64,000 bases of DNA from Platynereis dumerilii (lineage: Eukaryota; Annelida; Polychaeta; Phyllodocida; Nereididae), in the NCBI GenBank assembly GCA_026936325.1, contig JAPTHN010000015.1:434001-498000 (forward strand). Reading direction: 5' to 3'. Positions 1 to 11,813 of this stretch are shown in pieces (within the stretch, counting starts at the first letter, position 1; each line of letters begins with the position of its first letter). The position numbers and the translations under genes were made by a program. Under the pieces are notes generated by a model, which worked only from the letters and a program-made list of their open reading frames with translations, made no database searches and had not been told where the DNA came from.

Positions 1-29
1 ATGAAGAGCTGGTCTGGGGTAATCTGCTT

Positions 30-770
30 CTAGGCCAGAATTTTTCCGTGTCCTGTTCTACAAGGCGTCTGGCTTCTGGAAATGATAGTTTGTAGTTGTA
101 GAATTTCTTTTTCCTTCTTGAAGACTCTGCATTCGTGGCTAAAGGCAGGATGGTTCCCTGAACAATTTACACAATGTGAAAGTTTAGAGCAAGGTTTATC
201 GTGTGTGTGAGTATGATCACTGTTCCCGCAATTGGCCCAAATTGTTGATCTGATGCATGTATGACTAAAATGGCCGAACATTTGGCAATTGGAACAGCAT
301 TTTGAGCTGAGAATCTCTGCACCATTCAAAGGCTACAGGTACTTTCTTTGGTACTCTTTTATCTTTGAATGTCAGCAACAGTAACTCATAACCATTCTTG
401 TGAGCAAGACGTTTGAATTTTGAGATGCCGTGTTTGTGAAACCAATTTGTAAGTTCATTGTCTGAGCAGTCTTGCTTTCTTTGGAGAAGATAATGCCTTT
501 GCCTGATCTTTGGAAAGGTTCAATGTTGACTTTGGTATTGGCTATCTCATGGATGCCGGTCAATTTATCTTTTTGGTCTGAGGTCGCAGGTTTAAGGAGG
601 AATGTGTCATTGGTTTGGCGCCTTAGACTATCTGCGATTGTCTTGTCGCTAAGGTCAGCAATCGTTTTGTAGAGAGCAACAAATGATATAGGTCATCCAG
701 GGATTGTGTGACACCTTTTATAACAAGCAAATTTTCAGTCTTTGAAAGCTGTGGGGGGCAGTCAGGGTCA
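30..770 (-). pseudogene. LINE ORF1 relic (RNA-binding/zinc-knuckle protein)
   Basis: Minus-strand remains of the first ORF of a non-LTR retrotransposon. The best piece (329 down to 30) has a CCHC knuckle, C-x2-C-x4-H-x4-C (CSNCQMFGHFSHTC), a second Cys/His cluster and a third, CVNCSGNHPAFSHEC, followed by KKEKEI. This layout is typical of ORF1 proteins of Jockey/CR1-like elements that bind their own RNA. Upstream (563 down to 372) a piece containing NIEPFQRSGKGIIFS resembles the RRM-like domain that precedes the knuckles. The two pieces lie in different frames with stops between them, so the gene is dead. The 770 boundary is approximate. It is probably a different copy from the neighbouring reverse transcriptase. 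Confidence 0.6.
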
Positions 771-785
771 GTCAAGTCATCCGAA

Positions 786-1292
786 GATGAGAGAGAGAAA
801 GAGAGAGAAATATTTTTTTTATTTAGACCAATTACAATTTACATGCTTGATAGTAATATTTTTTCATATGTTTAAATAAGATATAATAAAAATTATGGTC
901 AAGGAGGCAGCATCTAAGTCACTTGTGTAACGCTGCCGATGCTGCCACCTTTTGTATGTCACATAATTAGTGTAAAATATTCATGCAGGCATGTTTGAGA
1001 CTGGTCACTTCATTGTGTTTGAATGTTTAACAGGTCAAAATTTAAGAAAGTATAGTTTATTAAGATATTGGACAAGGGGTAGACTGGGAAGAGGGAATGA
1101 AAAGATGATAAGAAGTGAGAATGAGTGAAACCATGAATGAATGTAATGATTTTAGGAGTTGGCTTGCTATGTAGAAGTCGCTCAGTTAAATCAGTGGAGA
1201 CTTTAAGGAGAATGATAAAAAAAAAAAATATAGGTAGATAACAAAATAAGGGTAAGGAGACCCAAAGATAATTAAGATAATAATTGATAGTA
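786..1292 (-). mobile_element. 3' untranslated tail of the CR1-type LINE
   Basis: Lies directly after the reverse transcriptase stop codon, read on the minus strand. It is AT-rich and non-coding, has an AATAAA-like signal near its end (about 822-830) and finishes in a TCTC-rich simple repeat (788-809). Short repeats at the 3' end fit CR1-group elements, which lack long poly(A) tails. The end position is approximate. Confidence 0.5.
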
Positions 1293-2747
1293 TCAAGAGT
1301 TATTACATACATAACAGTTAGAAATGGAACAGTGACTTGTGTATAGATTGATTAGATGCCTTTTGACATAGAAAGTAAAACCATATTCACTATGAGTACT
1401 TACTTTATCAATGATGCTGACTTCATTTTTATTGAGGAGTAGGGGGAGCTTATATCTGACATTGAATTCAGCATACTTGTGTTTGATTCTAGGAATTTCA
1501 TATCTAGAATGGCGCGTCAGATGGGTATGGGTAGGTTGATTAAGATAATCAGTATCAAGAAAGTAATATGGCAATGTGTTATTAGCATAACGGTAATAGA
1601 ATTTATAGAGCTTTCTGGTAACAATGTCAGTAACTTTAAGAATATTGAGCTTTTTGAATATGGGATCAGTGTGTGCATTGTATTTACTGTTATTAATTAT
1701 TCGAACTGCCTTTTTTTGCAAAGTATTTAGCCTGTTATGTTTAAAGCCCCAGCACAATATTCCATAATTGAGATACGAGTTTACCAAGCTGTCATAGATT
1801 GTCTTTAGTGTGTATACTGGGAGGTAATGTTTCAGCTTATTCATGATGCCAATGGTTTTAGATATCTTCTTAGTAATTGACTCTGTATGGACTTTCCAAT
1901 TTAAATGACAGTCAAAAATTATACCCAGGAAGTTAAAATTTTCTACGTACTCAATAATTTGATTGTCTATTTGAAGTTTAGGTGGATTTACAGTCTTGTT
2001 ATAGGTTCGGAATATCATACATTTTGTTTTATTTGCATTGAGAGATAATTTATTCAAATTCAACCATTGTGTTACATTCCTAAGTTCAGAATTCAATTTT
2101 TCATCTAAACCTGCAGGGTTATAGGTTCCTTGATGAACAGAATCCAATGTAACAAATAAGGTGGTGTCATCTGCATAGGTTAAAAATTTAAATGTATCAG
2201 ATGATGAGCTTATGTCATTTATGTAGATGATAAATAGTAGTGGACCAAGGATAGATCCTTGGGGAACACCTGTTGTTATCGGTAAGAGATTAGATTTGCT
2301 ATTGTTAAATTCTACATACTGTTTTCGATGACTGAGATAGCTGTTGAGAAGTGAAAGAGATTTATCTTTGAAGCCGTAGTGTCTCAATTTATGTAAAAGT
2401 ATTTGGTGATCAATGGTGTCGAAAGCCTTACTTAAATCCATAAAAACATTTATTGGTGTTTTTCCATTATCCATATTGAAAGCTATTCGGTCTACTAATT
2501 CCATTGCTGCTAACTCAGTTGAATGACCGCCACGGAATCCATATTGTCCTGTGTAATAGAGTTTATGTGAAATAAAGTATTCATTAATTTGTTTATGCAT
2601 AATTTTTTCAAATATTTTTGATATTGCGGGAAGTATTGAAATTGGCCTGTAATTGTCTAGTACGTTCTTGTCATTCTTTTTATAAACTGGTATAAATACC
2701 TGTCCATTGAACTCTTGGCATTGTAGTCGCAAATTTTTTCGATCCAA
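1293..2747 (-). CDS. CR1-superfamily LINE reverse transcriptase, 5'-truncated
   Basis: A 484-codon open frame for the reverse transcriptase that copies LINE RNA at a nicked target. Visible blocks: VFIPVYKKND (18-26) and NYRPIS (32-37), MDLSKAFDTIDH (103-114, first catalytic Asp), GVPQGSILGPLLF (160-172), YADDTTLF (191-198, catalytic Asp pair), then a C-terminal LQKKAVRIIN-type segment typical of CR1/Rex-like elements. The N-terminal endonuclease domain is absent; homology begins near residue 14, so the annotated Met is only the first in frame and not the native start. The frame has no internal stop, which suggests a fairly young copy, but without endonuclease and ORF1 it cannot move alone. 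Clade beyond the CR1 group is not resolved. Confidence 0.85.
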   Translation of the reverse strand: MDRKNLRLQCQEFNGQVFIPVYKKNDKNVLDNYRPISILPAISKIFEKIMHKQINEYFISHKLYYTGQYGFRGGHSTELAAMELVDRIAFNMDNGKTPINVFMDLSKAFDTIDHQILLHKLRHYGFKDKSLSLLNSYLSHRKQYVEFNNSKSNLLPITTGVPQGSILGPLLFIIYINDISSSSDTFKFLTYADDTTLFVTLDSVHQGTYNPAGLDEKLNSELRNVTQWLNLNKLSLNANKTKCMIFRTYNKTVNPPKLQIDNQIIEYVENFNFLGIIFDCHLNWKVHTESITKKISKTIGIMNKLKHYLPVYTLKTIYDSLVNSYLNYGILCWGFKHNRLNTLQKKAVRIINNSKYNAHTDPIFKKLNILKVTDIVTRKLYKFYYRYANNTLPYYFLDTDYLNQPTHTHLTRHSRYEIPRIKHKYAEFNVRYKLPLLLNKNEVSIIDKVSTHSEYGFTFYVKRHLINLYTSHCSISNCYVCNNS

Positions 2748-3105
2748 GCCTGGTTACCTGCTGAGGGATGCGCACCTTGGTTACCCGGTTGACTTATGAT
2801 CTGGTTTTTAAACGTGGTATTTGACATAATCATTGATATTCCCTTGTAAGGTAGACACACCGTGCATGCGCACTGTCTCATGTTGGCCACTGAGGATAGA
2901 GGTCTTCACGTTAGTGTTACCACCCTCCGCTGCGAGGAGATACGAGACCTGCGGGGGCGGCTTCCGTATTCTAAATAAAATTGGTCATTGAATGTGTGGA
3001 ATTGCAAATCATTTGCTCTTCAGACATTAGATGTATGTATAAATGATATTATAAACCATTTTTAGTGGATGCGAATTATTTGAAACTTTTTAGGGTGACA
3101 CTGAA
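2748..3105 (-). other. Segment upstream of the LINE RT, partly CpG-rich
   Basis: On the minus strand this precedes the truncated reverse transcriptase but is not RT sequence. The part 2,870-2,970 is richer in G+C and CpG than its surroundings, as LINE 5' untranslated regions can be. It could be a LINE 5' end joined to the RT by internal deletion, or simply the insertion target. No gene is seen. Confidence 0.25.
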
Positions 3106-4679
3106 AAATTGTTGATCTGATGCATGTATGCATTGAAACCTCAGTATTTAGTCAAAGAACACCCTCAACTTACAAAATGACAAAGGGTTGCCATGGGAAA
3201 CACAATAATATACCATAAACTGTCAATGTTAATTCAACTATTGATTGAAACAAATTCTTAAATTCTGTAATTGTACAAAATATAGTTGACCGATTTTCAC
3301 GTATGATACATCAAAAGATAGCTGGTAATGGCTTCTATTTTTTAAATTTGAAATTATTGTTGCCATGGCAACCAGCTATCAGTTATGTTCAGTTTCAACC
3401 AATATTGAAAAACTTCATAAAACAAGTATTTGCCATATTAAATGATTAATTAATATCCATGAGAAATAGGATATAATTCATTTATTTCAAATCATCTTAT
3501 AAATTCTGAGACATTTTTGTATAAATTTGATTGGAATAGAGTTTGTGATGGCAAGAAATTTGGCAATATGATGATTCATAATATTGAAGTCAAGGAGATT
3601 TTCTTTGAGACATTATGAGCAAAAATGGAATTTCTAAGGTTTGAAAGGAGATATCTTATCGTATGATACATCATTCTAAAGCTTGAGTAAAGATCTATCT
3701 TTTGCAATGAAATTTCTGGTAACCATGGCAACAGAAATGGTATATCAGGTGAATCAGCCATTTTTGTTCCTTGAGATGCTATTTTTTTATGTAAGAAGTG
3801 CAAAAATTATCATGAAGATCAGTACCAAAACCATACATAATATAATTATATTTGATATTTAGTAGTTTTAAAATGACATGATTACCATGGTAACTGAAAA
3901 ATAGGGAATACGTAATGCCAATTATTATTACAGCGAAAAGACACTGAGGAAAACAAATACTAATTGCTCCGTTTTCAGAAGTGGCCGTCTTAAATCTTAA
4001 GATTTATTTGAAAATTTGCTGGAGGACGTAATGTTTGCTTGATTTTCCTGAACAATTGCGATGTGATTTATGATTGGAAAAGATTTACATGGTTTTATAA
4101 GCGAGCAATTCAAATTTTTAGCCCTCCCTTCAAATACTTTCATAGGAGGATGAAAAGAGCTTTCAATTTGAATATGAAAAGCAATGGTCCTACGCATTTC
4201 TTTTGTACTACACCGCTTGTAGGCGCAGACAATGTCTGCAAATGAATCAATGTGTTACTTGTGGTAATTGCTTGGATCACTAGGATCCGTTAGATTTTGA
4301 CTGTGTGTCACTTCTGACTGGAACTATGATTTTGTGACAATTTTCAATGTACAGCAGGAGTGTAAACTTATTTTTTGATGCACACTGTACCAGCAGTACA
4401 AAGCTTTGGGTATGCTCTGTATTTTGACAGCTCAAGGACAGCACTTAAATACCAAAAATGACATGATATCATAAGCTTTTCAAAGAAATGGTACAATTAT
4501 ATGAGTTTCACTGAAGATTTTTTTGGCAAGACTAATTGGAAAAATAGTCAGAAAAGTCCCAAATCAAGATAACTTTCATGAAATTATCTGGCACAACAAA
4601 GAACATGAAACATGGGTTTCACCTCAAACACTGAGATTAGTATCTTGCATTGCTTGATTTTTGTGGCTGTACTAAATAC

Positions 4680-6090
4680 TAGGGGTTTTCCAAAAGTTCT
4701 GTCCAACTAGCCATAATTTTTGCTAGATTTGATGTAGAAACATGATATTTGGGTCAGATAATACTGACGTAATTTGGAAGCAACAACCAAAAAATCAGAT
4801 CATACAAATAAAAACAAATGCTTAATCTGTTGCCATGGAAACCAGAAGTTATGAAATGCGGCCCAGATTTGTAGTCCCAACTAAAAACTAATTGAATACC
4901 TGCTTGCATTATCTGTGTCTTGACTTATTGAATTCAAGTATATTCCTCTTTTTTTCATGTAACACAATCAGTTAATTGTAAAATCATTAATGACCATGGA
5001 AATTGGTATTATTGTCACATTTCAGTTATTTTACCATCACTCATGAAGTTTCTCAGTTTTTTATAAGAGGAGAAATGTTTTGGATATGGATGACATCATA
5101 TATATGCCTGTTGTATTTCTTCAATTTAATTGGATAAAAACTAGCAGAGACAGTAAGAACCTTTTATCATACATACAAGGAAGACATTATGAGTGACAGA
5201 ACCTAATGAAGATTGTACATACGTTTTCTGAATGAAGAGAACACCCATTGGAAAACCTAAGAAAAGAAGACTTGACAATGCCAAAACTGACCTTAACACG
5301 AAGACTGAAGTATCCTATTTAGACATGGTTACAAAGAATGAGAAAATGTATTTAAAGGGTCCCAGTCATAAGTTTAGGGAGTTGTGAAATGGCTATGAAT
5401 GTTTTGAAAATATTCTGTAATACATCTCTATTAATAATTACATATTTTGATAACATATATCAAGTATGCGTCTGTTAACAAGATCTTGTGTGCATTTCAT
5501 GACTTATGATTTCCATTGCGATAAATCAACAATTTATTTTTATTTCTATGATCTGATTTTTTGGGGATCATTCGTAAGTTACTTCAATATCAGCTGACCC
5601 AAATATCATGTTTCTGTATAAAATCTAGCCAAAGTTACGGCAGGTTGGCCAGAACTTATGGAATACCCATCGTAAAGTACAAAAAGTCTGCGAAACAGCA
5701 ACAGTGATCTTAATATGAAGACGTTTGAGTCATTGATTTTCTAAGGGATATGAGGTTAAAGGAAATATATTCAGTACCAAGTTAATTAGTTTAAGCATTT
5801 GTGAAATGGCAGGGATTATCTTTAATAGGTTTTTTATTCTGCATCCCTAGTAAAAATTTACATTCTTGACAGGATATAATGAATCTATGTCTGTAAAAGT
5901 GCCCTGGGCCGCATTTCATGACTTTTGGTTTCCATGGTAACAAAAAAACAATTTATGTTTGTTTCTTTGATCTGATTTTTTGAGGATCATTTGCAAATTA
6001 CTTCAATATTATCTGACACAAATTTCATCTTTCTGCATTAAATATTACAAAAGTTATGGCAAGTTGGACAGAACTTTTGGAAAACCCCTC
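4680..6090. repeat. Internal repeat module: two direct copies and one inverted copy
   Basis: A module of roughly 170 bp containing AAAATCAGATCATA, an X-box-like GTTGCCATGGAAAC site and a CATAATTTTTGCTAGATTT block appears near 4,680-4,870. It recurs inverted near 5,500-5,670 and again near 5,895-6,090, the last two in direct orientation to each other. It looks like a smaller element amplified inside the 5.4-kb element. Confidence 0.5.
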
Positions 6091-6357
6091 GTATATCATA
6101 ACCTAATCATGATTATGCATTTAGCAACTCTCTCATAACTATATCTATTATTGAGATGCCAATATACACTGAAAATTAAGATACTTGTCTGTGTTCCTTG
6201 ATTATTTCTTTGAAAAAATTGTGCTAATAATAATGCAGACAGTTTAGCCAGAAAAACACAAATTCTGATTCTATACAAATCTCTGATGTTTAGGGTGATG
6301 TTCGTTGGGCCAGACACCTGGATTCTTGACATTTGAAAAATGTGAAATAGTATAATA

Positions 6358-6426
6358 CAACCCATACAACCCATAGGCCAAGCAGTATTTCAGAAATACT
6401 GCTTGGACTATGGGTTGTATGGGTTG
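6358..6426. repeat. Near-perfect 69-bp hairpin
   Basis: Arms of 34 nt that begin CAACCCATACAACCCATAG pair with one mismatch around a single-base centre near 6,392. Each arm also contains two copies of the word CAACCCATA. As RNA it would fold as a pre-miRNA-sized stem. It may simply be the collapsed core of a foldback element. Confidence 0.6.
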
Positions 6427-7607
6427 AAAATTTTTCAAACGTTAAACCCCAACATCAGTAGATGGTTCTGTCAATGGAACATTCAACAAAGAGTAATTTT
6501 AACTTGGATTGAATGAAAATAAAATGTTGAAACTTGATGTCACTTAAGATACATTTAAAGATATTTAGACAAAAATTAAAAAGTGGCTTTTTTAAAGAAC
6601 GTTAATGAACGTCAAAAATTGGTTTTGAAAAAAGTCATCAGGAAGGTTCTGCACCTTATTTCATATCTGAAAATGTTCTCCTCCAGTTAGCCAGCCAATC
6701 TCACAGGTTTTCCTGCAAGGTCACCCATCCAACTGTTAACCAGACCCAATGTTGCTTAACTTGAAAGATGTGTAAGAGCTGGTGCCTGTCCCTGTTCTAT
6801 TAACATATATGGAAGCCACATGATACTTTTCGAACTTGTCATATCAATTTAAAGAACAATTCATAACTTACAGATTATGGAGTCACTAAAAATGTCATAC
6901 TTCAAGACTAAATACAGTTAAATCCGAAATAAGTTTTGTTTTTTCCTCATGCATAGATAATGCAAAAAGCATTGCTATGTCTGACAGAAAAACATTTAAG
7001 ATCAGGGTTTAAATTACCTTTAGATTTCAACAATAAATTAACATTTTTTATTTATCAAATTTTGACGTTATTTCGATGTTGATATTGAACCATAATAAAA
7101 ATCAACCAGTTCTTGCTTCAGGGAGCGTTTAAAGTTGATTTAGAATGTTGATTGTAAAAGCCTAAAAATACCACTTTTTTATTAAATTCATTTCAGGAAG
7201 CTCAGCTGAACATTCAGTTTCAGACTTTAAAAAGAATGATTAAATTTCATTCAATCAAATATATTCCATTAACTAACCAAAATGTAAGGTTCCTTAAACA
7301 TGCTAGTGCTAACTATTAAAAAAATGTCAAAGATTTAATGTTTCAAGAGTGTCGATATCACATCGACAAACAAGCAGGGATGAATCTGATCAAATTTAAA
7401 GTTTTTCTATATATCCTTTGTGACACTTAAAAAGACCTCCATTTTGCAATGTTAAAAAAATGTTCGAAATACCTTTGAAAACGTTCGGAAACGAAAATAA
7501 CCTTTTTAAAAGGTTGTTTTAACATTAGAGTGCTTGCTGGGTTGTGTCCCAAAAACATGACATTTAAATATATAGCTGCAAAATACCTTCCCAGGCCCTT
7601 GAAAAGG

Positions 7608-7812
7608 GGGGAGGTTGGTTAAGTGGTAAAGTGTGGTGGGATTCCAATCGCTGGGCCCAGGGTTCAAATCCAGCTTTTGCCGGGTCACCGGGCCGTATGT
7701 TGGACTTTTTTTCAATCATCCTTTGCCTCATTGCCGTGTCCTCACCCTGTCCTAATTAGAATACCAAGTGCATAAATACTGGACGTGAAGCCCAAATCAT
7801 CCATCCATCCAG
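7608..7812 (+). mobile_element. tRNA-derived SINE
   Basis: An internal RNA polymerase III promoter is visible: A box TGGTTAAGTGG at 7,616-7,626 and B box GGTTCAAATCC at 7,661-7,671, 45 bp apart as in tRNA genes. A unique body (GCCTCATTGCCGTGTCC onward) and a CATCCATCCATCC tail follow, as expected of a SINE copied by LINE machinery. The tRNA part cannot fold into a normal cloverleaf, so this is not a tRNA gene. Boundaries are approximate. Confidence 0.6.
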
Positions 7813-8521
7813 TCCCTTGAAAAAACCGAATTTGAGCAGAAGTAGCGCGACATCCATCCTAACTATGATGTGCTTAACAAATTGAAGTTGAAATCAATAC
7901 CATAGGCCAGCAAAGGATCCGCCAAATGTGACAAAAATTCACTAAAATGCACAAATTCAAGGCAGAATCATGAGAAAAACAGGGTTTTTACCCCTTCTTT
8001 ATAGCCATGAAGAAGACAATAAAAGTATCCTAAATAGATAATGTAAACCATGGTTATGGACTAATCTTCATGCTAATTTTTGCACTTATTACATCAAAAA
8101 ATGAGAAACACGGGAACATAACTGACCACAAAACATAAGGTACTGATTTGCCTGATACATCCTTTCTATAATAAATGAATTATATCCTATTGTCAAAGAT
8201 ATCAATTATTTAATATGGCAAATGCTTGTTATGTGAAGTTTTTCAAAATTGGTTGAAACTGAACATAACTGATAACTGGTTGCCATGGCAACAATAATTT
8301 CAAATTTAGAAAATAGAAGCAATTACCAGCTAACTTTCGATGCATCACACGTGAAAATCGGTCAACTATATTTTGTACTATTACAGAATTTTAGAATTTG
8401 TTTCAATCAATAGTTGAACTATCATTGACAGTTCATGGTATATTATTGTGGTTTCCATGGCAACCTTTGCCATTTTGTAAGTTGAGGGTGTTCTTTTACT
8501 AAATACTGAGGTTCAAATGCC

Positions 8522-9470
8522 TTTTCAGAACCACAATTACATTGGAAACTTTATTACATGACTGCAAACTGTAGAAACTGCCTATTTTTTGCCCTATCTT
8601 AGAAATTGATGATGTTTGGAGGCATTTGTTACCATAGGAACAAAACAAACAACTTGTTTTATGTTGTAAAACTAATTTACTGATATAGCTAATAGGGTTG
8701 GGTAGATGTATGATTGAATTGCAAAAACCATTGGCTTTGCATTTGATCAGAAAGATGCGTTTGAGGTTTGTTGCTATGGAACTGGCTACAGCAGTGTTTC
8801 CATGGCAACGGTAAACTTTTAAATTGTTAATTGCATTCAGAGATGAATATTATATCAAAATTAAGTCGATTGATCGAATTAATTTGAAGAAAACATGGGA
8901 ACAGGCCCCTCCTTGGCTTCAGGTTTGTACAAGTTATTTTAAACAAACATTAAATCAGTCTCTATAGCGACTATATCATATGAGATATTTCCAAAATTTA
9001 TCTTTAAGATTGTCCACGAAGAGATGCTCTATCCATATTATAACCATATTTTTGCTTGTATATTTATTTTTTCTCTCCACATCAAACATTTTAAGACCAT
9101 CTTTTAAAAAAATGATGATTTTTTATATTTCTGTTACCATAGCAACACACAAGCACAATGTAAACCACAATTTTTGCATGCCTCTGAGAGAGTTGGTCAT
9201 GGAGGTACTTTGTGCCAAAGTTGAAATTGTTCCTTGAAGCAGAAGGAAAGTTATTCAATAAAATGTTGTTCATTTGTGGGTTCTTATTTTCTCAAGAGTG
9301 TTGCTATGGAAACTTGAATAAAAAAAATCCTCCGACTGGGAATTCTGGGGAATTTTTTTTGGTGAAACTAGAGATTTCAAGGATTCATTCGGTACCAAAT
9401 TTGTGCTGTTATGAAGAGGTCCAGGGTCAACCCAATTTTTTACTGGCCTACAGGCCCTATCTATCGTAAC
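8522..9470. repeat. Flank carrying further X-box-like palindromes, no gene
   Basis: Outside the recognisable inverted arm, this stretch still has RFX-like sites (GTTTCCATGGCAAC at 8,796-8,809; GTTGCTATGGAAAC near 9,300). It is probably a decayed relative of the neighbouring element. I see no coding exon. Confidence 0.35.
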
Positions 9471-9549
9471 GTCACCATATAATAGCAGCTGAGCTCTGCT
9501 GACAGTGATCTCTATCTACACTGCTGCTGACACTGTTCGGCATCTTTTT

Positions 9550-11416
9550 ACCTTCAGCGAACGAAGTTCGAAGAAGGTATTGTAATCACTTGGGTAAAAA
9601 TGTTGTCCGTCCGCCGGGCGGGCGGGCGGGCGGGTGGGCGGGCGGTCGGGCGGCGGGCGGATAGATCGTTTCCGGGCCAGCACTCGGCCTCTATTGAGTG
9701 TACATGGATGAAATTTGGTACACATCTAGCCTGTATGGTCTAGTTGTGCCTTTTGATGGTCTAATTGATAGATATTCAATACCTTTTGAAATAATTGAGA
9801 AAATATATAAATTATTTTTGTTCGTTTCCGGGCCAAATCTCAGTCACTATTGCATGTGCACTTATGAAATTTGGTACAGATGTGGCCTATATGGTCTAGT
9901 TGTGCCTTTTGATGGTCTCATTGATGGATATTCTATACTTTTTGCAAAAATTTGGAAAATAGAAAAATATGTATTTTTTTAGTTTTTTGGGCTGAGACTC
10001 GGTCACTATTGCATGTAAATGGATAAGGTTTGGTACACACATGGCCTATAAGGTCTAGTAGTGCCTTTTGAAAGGTCTGGTGGAAAATATTAAATGCTAT
10101 TTGAAATATTGAAAAAAAAGAGAAAATTTTTTTTTTTTGTTTCTAGCCCAAGACTTGGTCACTATTGCATGTACATGGATAAAGTTTGGTACACATATGA
10201 CTTATGTGGTTTAGTTGTGCCTTTTCATGGTCTGACTGATACATATTCTATACTTTTTGTAATATTTATATTGAGAAAAAATATTAAACATAGGCTGTGT
10301 AGCAGCAAACCTTCAGCGAACAGCAACATTTTTAAAGGACACCATTACACCATAAAAAAGATGTGAACCACATTGCATGTTATATTTGCAATAGTGGCCT
10401 GATCTTGGTCTGAAATTAGCTATATGACCCGCCATATACCCGACTGCATGCCACGGTATGTGGAACGATGGAAAGACCTTACTAGAGCAATATACACATA
10501 ATATGAACCAGTTTCATGAATAAACAAGGAATTAGTTGTGAGGTATGGGTCAGAATGTTTCAAAAAGCATGAAGAGTAACTATGAAGCAGACCAACAAAG
10601 GGCATTAAAATACTATATAGGGAATGTATATAAACTTTGATCTATGGACATACAATGATGGCCAAGTTTTGGCCTGGAAACAAAAAATAATAATTTTAAT
10701 ATTTCTTGTCAATATTTCAAGATGTATAGAATATCCATGAATCACACCCACAAAAGACAAATATATCATATAGGTGACATGTGTAACATATTTCATCCAT
10801 GTACCTGCAATTGTGACCAAGTTTTGGCCCAAAATGAAAAAAAAAAATTAATTAATTTTTCTCAATATTTCAGAAAGTATAGAATATCAATCAATCAGAC
10901 CATGAAAAGACACAACTAGACCATATAGGCTACATGTGTGAAAAATTTGATCCATGTACATGTAACAGGGTCTGAGTCCCAGCCCGGAAATGAAAAAAAA
11001 AAAGTTTTTAATATTTTTGTCAATATTTCAAAAAGTACAAAATTTCCATCCATGAGACCATCAAAAGGCACAACTAGACCATACAGGCTACATTTGTACC
11101 AAATTTCATCCGTGTGCATGCAATACGGGCGGAGTCCTAGCCCGGAAACGAAAAAAATATTTTTTTTTTTTTCACAATATTTCAAAAATTACAAAAGTTC
11201 CACCAATCAGACCATCAAAAGGCACAACTAGGCCATACAGGCTACATGTGTACCAAATTTCATCCATGTACATCCAATAGGGGCTGAGTACTGGCCCGGA
11301 AACTATCTATCCGCCCGCCGCCCGACCGCCCGACCGCCCGGACGCCCGCCCGGCGGACGGACAACTTTTGACCAAAGTGATAACAATACCTTCTTCGAAC
11401 TTCGTTCGCTGAAGGT
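9550..11416. mobile_element. 1.87-kb TIR element with satellite interior in opposite orientations
   Basis: Each end begins ACCTTCAGCGAACGAAG and continues through a GC-rich run of CGGGCGGG-type words into sequence that matches the other end reverse-complemented. Inside, a unit of about 150 bp (marked by TTTGGTACACA, GGTCTAGTTGTGCCTTTT and a G/C-rich TTTCCGGGCC joint) is repeated. Roughly four copies run plus-ward at 9,670-10,290 and about four minus-ward at 10,600-11,310. There is no ORF of note, so it is non-autonomous and could form a very long hairpin. Confidence 0.7.
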
Positions 11417-11813
11417 AAAAATACTTATTTTCTTATAGGAGCCAAAACGTGCCCACTATTGCATATACAGCAATGCCATTTCCTACACGTATCACCTATA
11501 ATATGTAGCAGTGCTTTTTGACTTGTATTTAACACTTTTTGAATGATCGGAAAAAATTGGTGCATGCATAAAACCGTACTATAATATAAGTAAATTAGTA
11601 CAATAAGGCCTTTCCCTGCTTTTACAAACCCTGGCAAGCACACAGGTAGATCGCAGGGCAGCAGGCAAATAACAGATAATAGAATGCCATTACTCGACCA
11701 CTCTTGCATACCTATGATATACGGAATTTGGTAAACAAACCAATTTTATGATGTAATTGTAATCTTCTAAATGTGTTATTCGCTGAAGGTTTGCTGCTGC
11801 GCAGCCTATGTTT
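10288..11813. mobile_element. Overlapping element ends: CATAGGCTG...AGCAGCAAACC
   Basis: A 30-bp end containing AGCAGCAAACCTTCAGCGAA lies at 10,288-10,320 and, inverted, at about 11,781-11,813. Further copies are at 12,699-12,730 (same orientation as the first) and 50,788-50,820 (inverted). The shared CCTTCAGCGAA core links it to the 9,550-11,416 element, and the two overlap. Whether this is one composite or two nested relatives cannot be settled by eye. Confidence 0.45.

Larger units (their letters stand above)
3131..8521. mobile_element. 5.4-kb inverted-repeat (foldback-like) element, no coding capacity
   Basis: The left arm (about 3,131-3,480, continuing 3,735-3,840) matches the reverse complement of the right arm (about 8,030-8,521) over several hundred bases with many small differences. 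The left arm carries about 250 bp absent from the right. No transposase ORF exists inside, so it is non-autonomous. Arms and interior hold palindromes of the type GTTGCCATGGCAAC. The interior contains further repeats, a hairpin at 6,358-6,426 and a SINE at 7,608-7,812. Divergence of the arms suggests an old insertion. Superfamily unknown. Confidence 0.65.

Noticed and set aside
7608-7680. Functional tRNA gene
   Set aside because: A and B boxes are present but the acceptor and anticodon stems do not pair; the body and tail are SINE-like.
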